NCBI GenBank assembly: GCA_028564675.1
Contig: JAOVVO010000024.1
Span: 124,001-188,000 of the forward strand
Reading direction: 5' to 3'
Source: Onchocerca lupi
Taxonomy: Eukaryota > Nematoda > Chromadorea > Rhabditida > Onchocercidae
DNA length: 64,000 nucleotides
The notes under the pieces are model-generated. The model saw only the letters and a program-made list of their open reading frames with translations. It made no database searches and was not told the origin of the DNA. Numbering within the stretch: position 1 is the first letter of the stretch; each line of letters opens with the position of its first letter. Of the stretch, positions 40,988 through 53,859 are shown in pieces. Made by a program: the position numbers and the translations under genes.

Positions 40988-43900
40988 TTAAGCTTCTTTT
41001 ATTAATGGCTTGTGATCTTCGCGTGCACGACAACCATGTATAGTTGTCCAACATTTCTCACAATAGTACTGTAAACAGGAAAGTTGAGGACAGAAGAAGG
41101 GTGCATGTCGATGTCCACAACGTTCACCACCACATTCATCACACGGCTGATCATCCAATACATATGGCTTCAATTCGACCTTCAAAAACTTTCATTAATC
41201 CTCAGATTATTGCTCATTCCGTTCCAATGCACAACATACACTTATGCTTACTCGTTTCTCCACTTCATCATGACTCAGCTGAACATAACGATCGGTAATT
41301 GCTTTCATATATGAATTCTGATTGGTAAATGCTATACGGCCAGCACCTGAAAACATCTCTTTTAATCTGTAAATGATTAACTTACCTTATTTCCATATAG
41401 AATGCCCTGATTTTTGCCGAAAAATATCGATTCCAATTATTTAATATTTCCAAACAATTCATTAAAATGAAGCTTATAATATCGAAGAGATGAATTTTTG
41501 TCAGTGGTAATTATAGCACTACTGCAACCGAAATTTAGAAGAATCAAGATTTTTAATTCAATGATGATTCACCTTTCGGATATTTATATTCAACATCGGT
41601 ATCGATACCTGCACAACCAACACTCCCATATAGGCGATCCATTATATGTGCCAGTTCCACTGAAATGAATTATTGCAGTTTATTTCAAAAATCTGCTATG
41701 CCAACTTACTTCAGAATAGAACTGGAATTGAATATTTATGGAGTGGAATGAACCTGCTTTAATAGGTCTTGGTACTCCCCCGACAAAGATGGCTCGTCGT
41801 GCGTATAACGGAATGCTGGCTTCAACCACATAATCTGCATCTGCAAGACGCCAAGGCCGAATTTGTACCTAAAAAAATATTAAGCAAATATGGCTTTTTA
41901 CCTCCATATTGATAAATCTTTGATACTGGAGATTGAGAGATTGTGAAAATATACCATATCAAAAATTACAACGTTAACAGATAAATTAATGATAAATAAA
42001 CGGAAAGGTCTTCGTACCAAGAAAGAAAAATTCATTACATATCCAAGAATGAACTTATCTAACCAGTTTATCAGGTGATAATGGGCTTGAAATGTACAGA
42101 AAGAGTTTTTCATCTTCCACAAAGCAAGAATGCACCAATGCCCGTACGCTAACTTCATAATCGAAAATAAGAAACACGTAGCCTGAAAGAAAGCATTTCT
42201 GTCGCGTCATCACCATGAAATTTTAAAAATGAAGGAAGTGAATCAGTTGAATCACAAAAATTGGATCTAAATTTTCAATAAAATCACAGTAGATTAATAC
42301 GAAATGTTTTAACGCTTATCTAAATAACATATTTGCCATCAGTGATAAATATGGCACATGGAATAGCCATCACTGGTAAATATGGCACATGGAATATTGA
42401 TCGAGTAATATCAGTGATTATTATAACTACCACATTAAATTATTAAAAACTATCGAATTTTTTTTTATAACTATCAGATTAAATTATTAAAAAATAAATA
42501 CCTTTAGGAGGGAAGTAGCTTTTATTTTCACCTTTGTTTGGCCAGTCCACAACCAAAGGACCGAAACGATTGAAAGTTGCCGTAAGCTCATCTGAAAATT
42601 GGTAGTCCAATTTTGGAATAATAATTTGATAAATTATTGCGAATTTCCACCAACCAATATGGGAAAAAAGAAAAGAATGCCTTCATCGATATCGATTGGT
42701 AGTCCACCGACGAACACTTTTCTTGAATATATTTCCGGTCCTGGACTATATTGGTAATAGAGATTAGATTTCATTGCCCGGCTAGAATTTGAAAAAAACT
42801 TAGTTACATTTTGTCCTATTGCTGACTGTGAAAAAGTCTTTTTTTTTGGATTCAGTTTTTTTAAACTTAAAGAAATATAAATATCAGAACCACTTTTATA
42901 TCTTTTTATCACCGGTTATTTTGTCATGGAATCAATTAATCAATCAACTACATGGAATGCTAGTAGTTCGATTTGAATTATATATTATTAGCATGCAGAT
43001 TATTTCTTCAGTTAACAAAGTTTATTTTTTAATTTTGGAAATCAGAAATAAATTCGGTCGAAAAAATTATGTTAACAGGCATTGAATAGTACCATATTCC
43101 GTTAGTTTGTTGGCTATATGGAGTATGAAGACTCCCAGCACCACAATCTAAATCGAATGAACCTGGATGAGATAACGCACGCTTGATACCCTGTAAAATT
43201 TCAAGAAATTAATATTGAAATTATTTTTTGATTGCTAAAACTTCGATTATCTTCAATTATTTCGGTTTGAATTTTATCACAAGTGACATTATTGAGTATC
43301 TCTATACCTATTTTTTTTAAAAACCTTTCTCTGGATATTATATGATAAAACCATAAAACTTTATTTATACTTTACATTTTTCTTTCTTTAGCTTAGATAT
43401 TTATCCAACTTTAAATTATTACTGTCTTCACCGATGTTTATAAGTTAAATGAATTTCCTCGTGATATGTACTTCTTTTTTCAATTTTTCAGCTAACACTT
43501 ATTTTGAAGCTATTTAACACTTTTTCAATTTCATTTTCACTGCTAATACTGTTAAAGAGGAGCAGATAGAAGAAATAATAGGCGGCGGTAAAGACAAAAA
43601 GAATAAAACTATTAAAAATAAATTTTAAAAATAAAATAAAAAAATGAAGGACAAAAATACTGCCTTGCATAAGTATTCATAATATTCGTGGTATCTTTGG
43701 TCAGGCCATACTTGTCCTTGACGATGAAAAGGTGTTTTGATGTGATGTAAATTGCCAGGTCGATGAAAATATTCATCCATTAGTTCACATCGGCGTTGAT
43801 GCAGAATCTCTTCATCACGTTCGCGAGTCGATTGTTCCGATTCCGTGCTTACCGTTATTGCTATATTCAATGTGAATTTTAAAATTAAAATACAATAGAG

Positions 43901-46375
43901 CATTAAAAAAGCTTAATATATTGAAGTATCAAAATAATAAATGCGATAGGTTTAGATCACAGATTATCATTTATTGGTTATTTAGAAAAAGATATGAATT
44001 TGGCAATAAAATAGGCACTAAATTGAGTGTCTATTATAGTGCTTCTTTCTGATAATTTCAATTTTGCTTCTAATTCCAAGTGGTGATTCGAGAAAGAGAA
44101 GTTTTTTGGAATTTCGAAATATTAATTTTTTTCAAAGAATTTGCAAAATTTTTCAAATTATATGATGATGTGAGTAATTTACATGTTTTAGTCTTCAGTT
44201 GAGTTCGTGATTTGGCGTTCGGTAGCATGTATGAAAATGCTGTCGATGTGGGCTTCACAAAACGAGAACCACTGATTGGCGAATTACAGTAAATCGCATT
44301 CAAGATCTGCGGATGACAATGCTGATAATGATAATGATTGTGACACGGATAACGAAAGAAGATGAACATTAGGATTTTTCTGAGATCGAAAATCAAACAA
44401 TGAACCTGACTTGAAAATCTGATGCATCTCCACAGGACATTAATAATGGTCCTCTTTTTATCTCATCCTTTTTTCCGTAATTCATTTTTGTCACCTTCCT
44501 TTTATCTCGTACCCTCTTACCCTTCAAAAGAGTAATATTTCTCCGAATTTTATCACCAGTAGCACATAATATAGTAAAACTTCTGGCACAAATGCCAAAG
44601 AGCTGAGAAAAATAAAAAAAAAAATTCATGTTTTGTTTTTTCGCGAGATGAGAGATTTTTTGGAGTTCAAAGTCAGAGCAAAATTTTAGATTAATGAGGC
44701 TAATTCACTATTCCTATCCATTTTCCTGATTTTATCGTCAGAAATAGTCTAAATCTTGATTTAACTGAGTTTAATTAAAAAAGAAAAAGAAGTAGCAGGA
44801 AAAAGAAGTCACATGTTCCATACTTTTTAATGATCTACAATTTTTCTATAATTTTTTTTCACAAGTTCGACAATTTTTTATCTATGAATTTTTTAAAATT
44901 ATGAGGTATTTGAAATAGGGGATTTCTTTTGTGTTCTTTGGAAATTTAATTAAATCTTCAAAACGAAAAAAAAATTTCTATACTTTATCAAAAACGATAA
45001 AAGAGATACTACATTTTTTAAATCTGAAATAAATCCATAAAAGTAGTCCTAGAATATAGATGAATATTAGTAAAAGTAAAAAACTAAAAGAAAAAAGTTA
45101 ACCTCAAGAGCGGTGAAATCACTATGATTCAATAAAGTTTGTGTGTTGATGGCAGGTGAAATAATTCGATTTTTAAAACTATCATCTCCATCCATATCGT
45201 GATCTAAACTTCCACCTTTTTTCGTTTCATCAATTTCTTCCGATTCCTCACCCCATCTCTTATCTTCCATTCCTAAGATAAATTTCAAGAATCCATTGAA
45301 AATTTTCCTTGTGTAATCCAGTTCTTAATACGAATTTCATTTTTTGATAGATCCATATTTAAAATTAAGAATTAATTTTAAAATATTTAACATACCCAGA
45401 AATTTGATTTTAGATTATTTCTAATCATTTTTAAATATTTGATCTCATGAAAAAATGATAAGTAATTCCATTTCGCTGAAGAAATGTTATACTTACGGGT
45501 GATTTGAGCTGCATCGTCATCGATATCAAGCTCGTATTGAATTGGATTTGCTTGAAATGTTTTGACAATTGTCGTATCCGGTCCAAAAAGCGACTGCGTT
45601 AATTCCAGAGCTTGACTGATAAGTTTATTACTTTCTGATTCAGCCAATTGCAGTGGTAGTGGTACTAAATCCTGAAACACAAGCATTCTTCTGCGAAGTA
45701 TAAAAGAAAACTATTATAAATCAGTAGGCGGCATAGCATAATCTTGTGAAGTAATGGTACAAAATAAGAATTGTTCATCATTAAATGTCTTAGATAGTTC
45801 AAATTCTAAGTAGTTTCATTCTCTTATTTAAATAGCACCTCAACTTGAGAGTGATTATCGCATTTCAAGACATCTTCATCGCTGGTAGATTGTTGCATAT
45901 TGTTGTTCTCTTCTTTATTGATAATCATTAATGGTTCATTGATATCCAACACAGTTATTGTGTTATCTAACAACGGATCTTTCTTGAGACTTGCATCACT
46001 GTCTGACGACGAGAAACTGTCGCCTTTTTGATCATCCGTCGTCGAAGAAGACGAACATGTTAATTCATTATGAATCTGAAATCCATCTGCATTTTCGTGC
46101 TTATTAAGGTTTGCCACAATTTAAAATGATGCGGATAAAATATCAGTAAGAAATTTCATATTATAAAAGCTTCTTGTTTTGATTTTTATATCACTTGAAA
46201 ATTGCACCATGCTTATCTTACAACGCATCTGATGCAATGTTTTTACCAGACTTTGAGATATTGTTGAGCTTACTTTATTTACAAATGATGAATCAGTGGT
46301 CCAGAAAGAGTGATCTTTAGGCATTTGGTTGCAGCGCCTTGTTGATAAACCTCGTTCTATTGGTGGTTGGGCCAT
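40988..46375 (-). CDS. CPEB-family RNA-binding protein (cytoplasmic polyadenylation element binding)
   Basis: CPEBs bind U-rich 3' UTR elements and control cytoplasmic poly(A) length and translation, in nematodes mainly in the germ line. Fifteen exons keep phase throughout and give 719 aa: 46375-46222, 46086-45839, 45671-45497, 45272-45103, 44602-44411, 44306-44183, 43860-43661, 43190-43093, 42781-42681, 42591-42502, 42182-42064, 41868-41754, 41659-41573, 41346-41252, 41179-40988. The N-terminal 450 residues are Ser- and acid-rich, without recognised domains. RRM1 (about 473-557) has VFVGGL and KGYVFLIF; RRM2 (about 580-660) has IFVGGV and AGRIAF; the C-terminal ZZ-type zinc finger has CDECGGERCG, LQYYCEKCW and HKPL. 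Signatures such as KSYFPPKGY, VQIRPW and VELKPYVLDDQ match the CPEB2-4/Orb2 branch as I recall it, rather than CPEB1. Which nematode paralogue (cpb-1/2/3, fog-1) is undecided. The ATG follows a tttttcag acceptor (spliced leader or a further upstream exon). Confidence 0.93.
42335..42396. repeat. 31-bp tandem duplication in a CPEB intron
   Basis: Two adjacent 31-base units begin gccatca and end atggcacatggaata; they differ at about three positions. Confidence 0.93.
42592..42680 (-). promoter_or_regulatory. Apparent GC-AG intron within CPEB RRM1
   Basis: The upstream exon must end GATGAAG to give the family motif DIDEDEL, but the next bases are gc, not gt. The acceptor (ttttcag) is normal and the intron is 89 bases. 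A gt 27 bases further in would also keep frame, but would insert ten mostly hydrophobic residues (GILFFFPILV) after the first RRM strand. Confidence 0.7.
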
Positions 46376-47883
46376 TTCAAAAATTTTAGTCTGAAAAATC
46401 AATAATTTTTCCTGACAGTATCTAGAAAAAATTATTCAAGAAGTAAGGACTATTGTTTCATCTACTATTCTAGGATACATGAAATCTGGAAAACCAAATC
46501 ATCCACTGCCCATTGCATTTCGAATCGACCGCTTTCATTGATGAAAAATCTTAAGAAGCAAAAATTTAGATGATTTTTAGGATAATAAATTTAAATATTT
46601 TACATGTAAATTTGTCAGTACAGCAAAAAGTTTAATTTACAATCAATTTCTTTCTCTTTTTCACTTGCTGGCTAGCAACTTCCTCTTTCTTTGTTTTTCT
46701 TCATCGATTGTTTTTGCAACTTTTTTGTTAGAAAATTATGATTCTTGACTGAGAAACGCCTAATAATTTATTGATATATATGATTTATCGTAACACATTA
46801 ATATTTGAGGAAGTTGAAAGTATAAAGTGGATACTTCGAGAGTGTGTTCGCAGATTACGAAAAATTGATTTTTACTAAAAAAAAAAAAAACTATAAAAAA
46901 GCATTTTATAGGTTCAAGTTTATTTCTTGAAGTCTGAACATTAAAACAGTAAAACATGTGCACCAAATCTCGATTGCAACCATTGATCCGTAATAGCCGT
47001 TCCGTTCAGCACGCTTAATAAGTCTTATCATATCGTCGTTACGTTGTTTTACGATTTTCTGACAATCATCTCTTTTCATTTCTTTATATATAGCTTGAAA
47101 ATTTCATATTTGATATTTTTGGACTGTATTTTCTTGCTCTTGTCCTTGCTCTCTTCATATCATCATTTTCAATCATTCAACCATCGTCCTAACCTAACAG
47201 GTCTGCTGTTTATGATCAGTTCAGAAATGCGATCGGCGGCAATGACACAGTTGAAGAGAATTACTAAGAAAGAAGATCAAGTTTAACACTTTTGCTGCAT
47301 AAAAAACAGAATTAATTATCAAGAGCGGATGTATATCACTTATGAAGGAAAGTTTCATCCAAAATTTGCAGAATCCGCGAAAAATAAGTAATTTATAAAG
47401 CAAGCATGCAATTGTTGCTTTTTTAAATACAAAAATATTATAATGATGAATTCATGAATGACAGTAATTTCCGGTCATGCGAAAAAAAAAGTGTCAATTC
47501 CAACGATGTCATTGATTTTGATTACTAATAACCAAATAATTATAAAATCAATTATGTGATGAAAACTATTTTTATAGAAGTCTTTCACAGGTACTAAAAG
47601 GTAACAGGTACTTGAAAGGATCCGTTAAAAATCAAAAAAAACTGTTACTGATTATTGGTTGTTGATTTTTACATAAACACATATTTATTCGAAGGAAATA
47701 AAGTAAATTAAGAATGGAAAGGTAGAAAGCATGGAAATAATTTCGTGAACGATTATTTTGGGTACAAAAACTAGATTAGAAATAGCGAATGCAGGAGAAA
47801 ACCAGTGATCTTTCCCGGATTGTTTCTTGGGCAGAATTTCCAAAATAATTCTTGGTTTGCAAATCTTATTGATAATTTTTTAG
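46376..47883. other. Spacer between CPEB and the P-glycoprotein relic
   Basis: About 1.5 kb of AT-rich DNA, presumably holding the CPEB promoter (divergent side). A minus-strand ATG frame near 46541 could be an extra 5' CPEB exon, with a donor in phase 0 before the acceptor at 46391. No other gene was seen. Confidence 0.45.
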
Positions 47884-48623
47884 GTGTATAATAATAGGGA
47901 TAATCGACACTTGAATCTTTCCAATTTTCGAAACCAAATAGCTCTGGTAAGCCAGGAGCCAATTCTGTTCAACTATTCAATTCGTGAAAACATCGCTTAT
48001 GATTTGACTGATGTCATCCAAGGACAGATCGAGGAAGCTGCAAAGCAAACTAATGTTCATTATTTCATAATAAAGATGAACAATGTATGTAATACTGCCG
48101 CTTTTTATTTTTTGAACATTACCGACTATTTCACATTATCTGAAGAGACTAAAGTAATCAACTTGTATTTAAATAGGATTATGACACAATTGTCGGTGAA
48201 AGAGGTGGCCATTTGTCTGGTGGTCAAAGACAACCTATCGCTATTGCACGATCTATTGTTCGGAATCCACTGGATGAAGCAACCAGTGCTTTGGCTGCTG
48301 AGAGCGAAAAGGTCTGGTTTCAGAATCTGTTCAGAACTATGATCATTTTGAGAAATTCCTCTTTTTCATTCAAAAATTATAAAAGCTTCCCTAATTTTTG
48401 TTATGAATTTCATTTCCCTGATGAGATATAGTTATCAGGTGACACAAGAAGCCTTGAAAAAAGTTTCTAGCGTTGTCATGGCACATCGCTCGTCCAGCAT
48501 TCAGAATTCGGATCAAATTTTGATAATGAACATGGTGCTGCAGTCGAATTCGGCATTTACCAAGAATTTTTACATGGAAAAGATATTTATGCCAATCTCA
48601 TCGAAATGCAAAATTTTCGATAG
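47884..48623 (+). pseudogene. P-glycoprotein (ABCB) nucleotide-binding domain relic
   Basis: Three former exons of the C-terminal ATP-binding domain of an ABC multidrug transporter remain: 47884-48084 (Q-loop region, IALVSQEPILF and SIRENIAYDL), 48177-48311 (ABC signature LSGGQRQ) and 48439-48623 (H-loop region, AHRSSSIQNSDQI, and the normal C-terminus). Defects: no transmembrane segments or Walker A lie upstream; the Walker B strand is shortened, because RNP is followed directly by LDEATSAL where the family has four more residues; the D-loop Asp is Ala; a few residues are missing before VVMAHR; and one base is lost in the T run near 48519, shifting the frame, while the downstream frame still reads a sensible C-terminus to TAG at 48621-48623. 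It is most likely a duplicated 3' fragment that has decayed. An intact paralogue elsewhere is expected. Confidence 0.85.
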
Positions 48624-49428
48624 TTGCATCAATTTTTGCTTCTCCCTTTTTTATGAGCATTTGCATACTCATCTTGATGCTTTGCCAGTTTTTGTAAACA
48701 TTTATTCAAGAAATATTATATATTCTCATGGAACAAAAATGTCTGTAATCTGCTGCCAAGCTTCGGAAATAGTAAATGAACATATAGAGAAAAGCGAATA
48801 ATTTAACCCTAGTTTTCTAGTCTTCTTTTCAGCAATTCCACTTATCAATACTCGTTTAGTTTTTTAATTGGTTGTTGTTGGGAAGTCATTGTTCCAACAA
48901 CCACAATGGTGGATCTGAATCTAAGCAGGCTCATTGTATAAATTAGTAAAATTTGATTTTCGGTCGATTTGACAAATTTCTGATTAATCACTGCATAATC
49001 TTGTCAATCATTTGAGAGCACTTGTTTTAGGTTATCTTTTCCATCGATAGCACATAATTTCTGATATCTTTAAATATCGTTAAAAATTTTCATGACAACT
49101 ATAAGGAATCATTTAATGTCTGTTCTAGCATATTCATTTCTCAAACTTGGATAATTAAACCACTTTTTTTCTTGACTGATTGATTGATTTTATGGCTTTT
49201 TAAAACAGCGATCCAAATAACTTTTCCTGGTTTTTTTTCTTGATTTTCCACCTTTCCATCAAAAGACTAAATCTAAAAGTTCTCGTTGTGATGTGCGGAA
49301 GTTAAGACAAAGTGATGTGAGATCCTTTATTTGTTTACAATTTCGCCAAATCAAATCAAAATTGTGCAGAAATAAGTTCAGGAAAATATTTCGAAATTAT
49401 AATTTCTTATACCAAATTTCTGTATCTT
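48624..49428. other. Spacer after the P-glycoprotein relic
   Basis: About 0.8 kb, AT-rich, with a small inverted repeat (ggttgttg ... ccaacaacc, about 48868-48902). Apart from the 3' flank of the warthog-like gene on its right side, it holds nothing else recognised. Confidence 0.45.
49326..49331 (-). terminator. Poly(A) signal AATAAA of the warthog-like gene
   Basis: Minus-strand hexamer about 98 bases after the stop at 49431-49429. Confidence 0.5.
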
Positions 49429-52411
49429 TCATATAAGCCTCTCGAAGAAGTCTCTGGAATTGGCAGCAATCGGTGAATCTCGTTGTTGTAAATTCCAATT
49501 CGCTGGACGATATTGAAGTGGATTAATCGGTTCGTAAGCGGTTGTTACGCCTTCAGCTACTATTCTACCCGATTGAATATTTCCATTACTTGATCGTTGC
49601 CTAAGTTACAACATTTTTATAATTCCTTGAAGAGTTAAAGAGGCTGAAAGGCTTAAAAAAAAAAAGGAACTGAAACAAAACAAAGTATCAGTTAACTTTG
49701 ATTCGCCATCCTCCATTTTTTGAATAGCAAAAAAAAAAGACAAGTAAATTACAAAAAAAACTTTTTCCGCGCCCAAATGCAAAATATTTTGGACAGTAAC
49801 TATATTATTCTTCATCAAACGATGCTCAATATAATAGTCTTAACTAGACAAAATTAATTTTAGATCACATTAAACTTGAAAAAGGAAAAGATGGGATTTT
49901 TTATTTTTCAAATTCTTATGAGACGAGCTAACATTTACGGAAATAAAGACTTTATTTCCGGAAACATTGATTATGTTTTTTAGAGGCACGAAATTTGTCA
50001 TCGGAATTGAAATTAATCATTCATCCACATTACTAATAATAAAGAGACCAATAATGGTTATTACTCAGGTGTAGCTAACCGTATAAGTTGAGGCAAAAAA
50101 TTTGCAGTGCTCCCTTCGAAGTTAGTTACTGTGTAGAATGTCAAGGATACCAAATAAAGAATTCTATTCAAGGACTGCTAGAAATCCATTCTTATTGCTA
50201 TTGTTAAGCTTAAGCCTCAATCTTAACAAATATTTTATCTCGAATCTGAAGGGATTCCCCAAATCACATCGCTCCTCAACAATGTCACATAACGCAACTA
50301 CAATTTTATCGCAAACCATAAACAAACCGATGGGTTTAAGCTGGTTTGCTACAACCTGTTACCTCTCGATCGATGACAATGATAGTTTTGCGTGATTATG
50401 GTCGTCATATGAAATGGCGGTTCTTATTGCTTCCTAACGATGGAGTTTAAAATTTTATGTATTCTTTATATAACTTGGAATGTTTCTGGAAGTTCTACGC
50501 CGATAGGTTCATACTGGAGGTAACGAAATTGAGAAATAGCATACTTTTGCATGGTAGCAATTTCTTGCTTACGGTTTGTCGCGGTCGATCCCTCAGAAAT
50601 ACCATTCACTTTGGGACATATCACTCGGTAAACCCATACCCGAACACCACCTCTGAAAACTTTCTCTTCAGTTTTTTTTGATTGTTGAAGAGATTAGGAG
50701 AACTTGCAATATTTTCATTGCTTAGTAGAGAGCGAATTCTGTGAATCATACTGTTCGGTGCGAACATTCGAAACAAAGTCGAATTCGGGTCCTTCCTTAC
50801 TATAAAGATCCTTCTGATCCACCATTCCACCAGTATAATATGATCCCAGTGATACCAGGTCTGTACCAATATATATTTTACGTGGTACCGAAATTTCGCA
50901 GCAGCTTTGCAATATGCTAGAATCATTTTTTCTATTGAATTTATTACATTTTTAAATATAAAGTAAAACAGTAAAATTAGCAAATAAGCATCGTCATTTT
51001 TGATGGTGTTTGAAATTTGGTAAATCTCAGATTTTAGAAAAAATAAACTAATAAGTCTAATGGAAATTACACTTTGTATCTCGCTCGTTTCAAAATTAGG
51101 AAAAGAAGAATCTTTGGAAACTGAAAATTACTGGCTGAAAAACTAATCAAAGAAGAATGGTTGTTTTTCATGTCAAACTGATAGAAACGTGGAGAAATGA
51201 TTTTACACCATGCATTTATCATTAAAATATTGTTGGGCCCAAATTTCATTTCGATATTAAAATGGTACCTCTGTCCGTTGGAAGCCCATTTCATGCTAGA
51301 GAATGTATCAGTTTCAGCTCGGCAACTTGCTTGATTATCAGTACAGCGAGGACCGGATGTGCCACACGGTAATTTGTTGCATTCTGCTTCAATAGCTCCA
51401 TTTTCATAGACTGTTAACTTTGTTACTACCTTTAATAAACAAATTTCTTTCATAGTAAAAATTAAGGTTTTATTTGTTATCAATTAAGCAAGGGCTTCGT
51501 ACAATTAACACCCCAAGGTATGGCATCAAAAGATATTGTAAAATCCTTAAATCAATATCTTTTTAAAAGCGATATCAAGTTGATTAAGTTCATCTGCTTC
51601 AATCGACTTCAAGTCGATTAAGTTCATCTGTTTTACACTGTTTTATTCTTTTTGCCAATCTTATCAGTTTTCTGTTGAATTTCCGAACTGAACACTGTAT
51701 ACAAAGTTCTTAACGTTGTTCAAGTTTATGTATAAGACACAGTCTGATCAGATTGGTATTCTTGTTTATTTATATATTGTAAAAATTCTTAAGTGGAATT
51801 GTTACACCTTCCACAAAACAATCAATGTACAATACGATTAGCCGTCAAGGTCAGTGGAAAGACAATTCCATCACTATCGGAAAAGATATAGTACAATAAG
51901 TTTAAATCTTATCTGAAGGAAATTTGGAAGAAGAAAACATACCAAAAGATGAGATTAAAATTTTGTAAGTCTGGTTGTATTGAAAAAAAAAATGCAATTT
52001 GAGGAATTGAAATTAACAATTTATAACGTAAGATAAATAAACAAATTTTGACTAATTTCATCAACTTCAATAATCACTAAATCTTCTTTATCATATTTAA
52101 ATCCTATTTTAAGGAATTTATTTTAACAAACTGTTTCTCTAATATGACTATGAAAATTGTATACAAAATTATGTCTGTTCTGTAATCAAATTAAGAATAG
52201 GTGGATTTATGAAAAAATGCTTTATTAGATTATGATGAACTTGATACTTTTTATTACTTAAACTAGTGAAGGAAAAACAACGGTCGAAAAATGATACCTG
52301 ATTGGGTAAACATTTGGTACCCAAAGTTGGTTGTTGAAGTTTATTGTTAGCTTCGAAAGCCATGAATAAAGAGAGCAAACAAAAGAGTTGATATATACTA
52401 GCATGGGACAT
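49429..52411 (-). CDS. Secreted cysteine-rich protein, warthog-like (hedgehog-related)
   Basis: Four exons (52411-52298, 51429-51209, 50916-50752, 49600-49429), phases 0, 2 and 2, give 223 aa. Residues 1 to about 20 form a signal peptide (QLFCLLSLFMAFEAN). The mature part has C-x5-C pairs (AECNKLPCG, RCTDNQASC), the block FSSMKWASNGQRYHFNIEM, then SCCEISVPRKIYIGTDL, GSYYTGGMV and EFDFVSNVR. These resemble the N-terminal Wart-type domain of nematode hedgehog-related proteins as I recall it, in the version lacking the Hint/Hog autoprocessing domain, since no such domain follows. Such proteins are secreted by hypodermis and glia and relate to cuticle and moulting. The exon 2/3 junction is the least certain: coding-like sequence continues past the donor used, and a second possible acceptor lies 8-10 bases inside exon 3. 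A strong acceptor at 52478-52480, with an open frame behind it, suggests spliced-leader addition or an additional 5' exon. Confidence 0.68.
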
Positions 52412-53859
52412 TATACGATTGATAAAGGTTGTCACAGCAATAGTTCCAAAAGTGGTCGCAGTTGATAATGTTCTGGACTGAAATATGAAGATGGACCAAG
52501 AGAGAAGAGGCGGATAATAAACAGTTCAGTCACCTCTTGACCTATATGTTTCGTTGTATGCACTGGTATTACAATATATCAGGAAACAGAAAACTGGTTT
52601 TCACGAATCTGTCATTCATTTATTTTCTTATCAAAAGAAATATTAAATGAAGTTACCACAATAAAGAAAAATTGCAATTATTTATCTGACCATAATCAGG
52701 ATCAAAAGGAGAGGAAATATCATTATCACCTTCCTTTTTTCTCTTTCAAATGTTGAAAAGATGCATCGCAGCTGTTTATCCATTTCGAACTTTAAATTTG
52801 AAAGATTCGTTAAAACTGTCGGAATTAACCCATTTACGACGTAATGAATTTTCTTCCTGTACTTATTAAATTTACGACATGCGCGACTCAAAAAATGTTC
52901 AGAAAGTAAAAAGGTTATTTTCATATTTCTTTTCGAATTTTATTTGCTTCTAAAATAAATCCTTTAATTTTTTTAGTTGGCAAAGGAGGAGGATAAGAAC
53001 GAATCAACCGTGAAAACAAGGAAATAGCGAACACTTTATATTTGTCATATTAAAATTATATAATATGTACTTAATTATCGCTCTGTCATCTGCAAAAAAA
53101 AAAAAAGAAAAAAAAACAAATTGATATATAAATAAAAAAAGTTAAGTCTTTACACGTGAATTTTCAAGTTTCTTAATTCTATAATATACAACTTCATAGA
53201 ATTCGATTTTTAATGCCATTGTAAACTTGCATTTATGAATTTACACTGATCAGAAGGCATGACGATCAAGTTATCATCTTTAATAAATCTCAATTTCAAA
53301 GTCCAATTTTTTATTCCTGAGGCTATAATTCATAACACATTGTCAAAGCAACGAGCAAAATAGGTCCAACATAACTTTTTCAGTTTTTAGCCATAATTTC
53401 AGAAACTGTTATACTGAAAACTAGGATGATATTGAGGTTATATTAATCTTTGATAATTATAATAATAATTCATATCACTGTATCCACGCCATATAATTTT
53501 ATGTTTGCTTCTTGATCAGATGTAACATTTATCCTAATTACATCATATAAATCTGCAAAGAAATGTGAAATTTCAAGGAATTGTTGAACTTCGAAGTTCG
53601 TGTCTTGAAAGTCATACTGATAGGAAATCAGTTTATTCCGATATTTCTGACTATGAAATCTTCTAGTTCACAATTTTCTTCCACTAATTACTTATATGCA
53701 ATTCAAAAAGTTTCAACCAATATGATATTCAATATGCCGAATTAGGAATGCTGAAGTGCTATCAAGAAACAAAAATATTCCTTACTATTATGCAATAAAA
53801 TAAGGTATATATCATTATCTCATAATCTCATAATCAGATTTTGTTTCTTTCTTAATTTT

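Noticed and set aside
48868..48902. Short inverted repeat ggttgttg ... ccaacaacc
   Set aside because: The 9-bp stem is too short to stand out in a 64-kb window.
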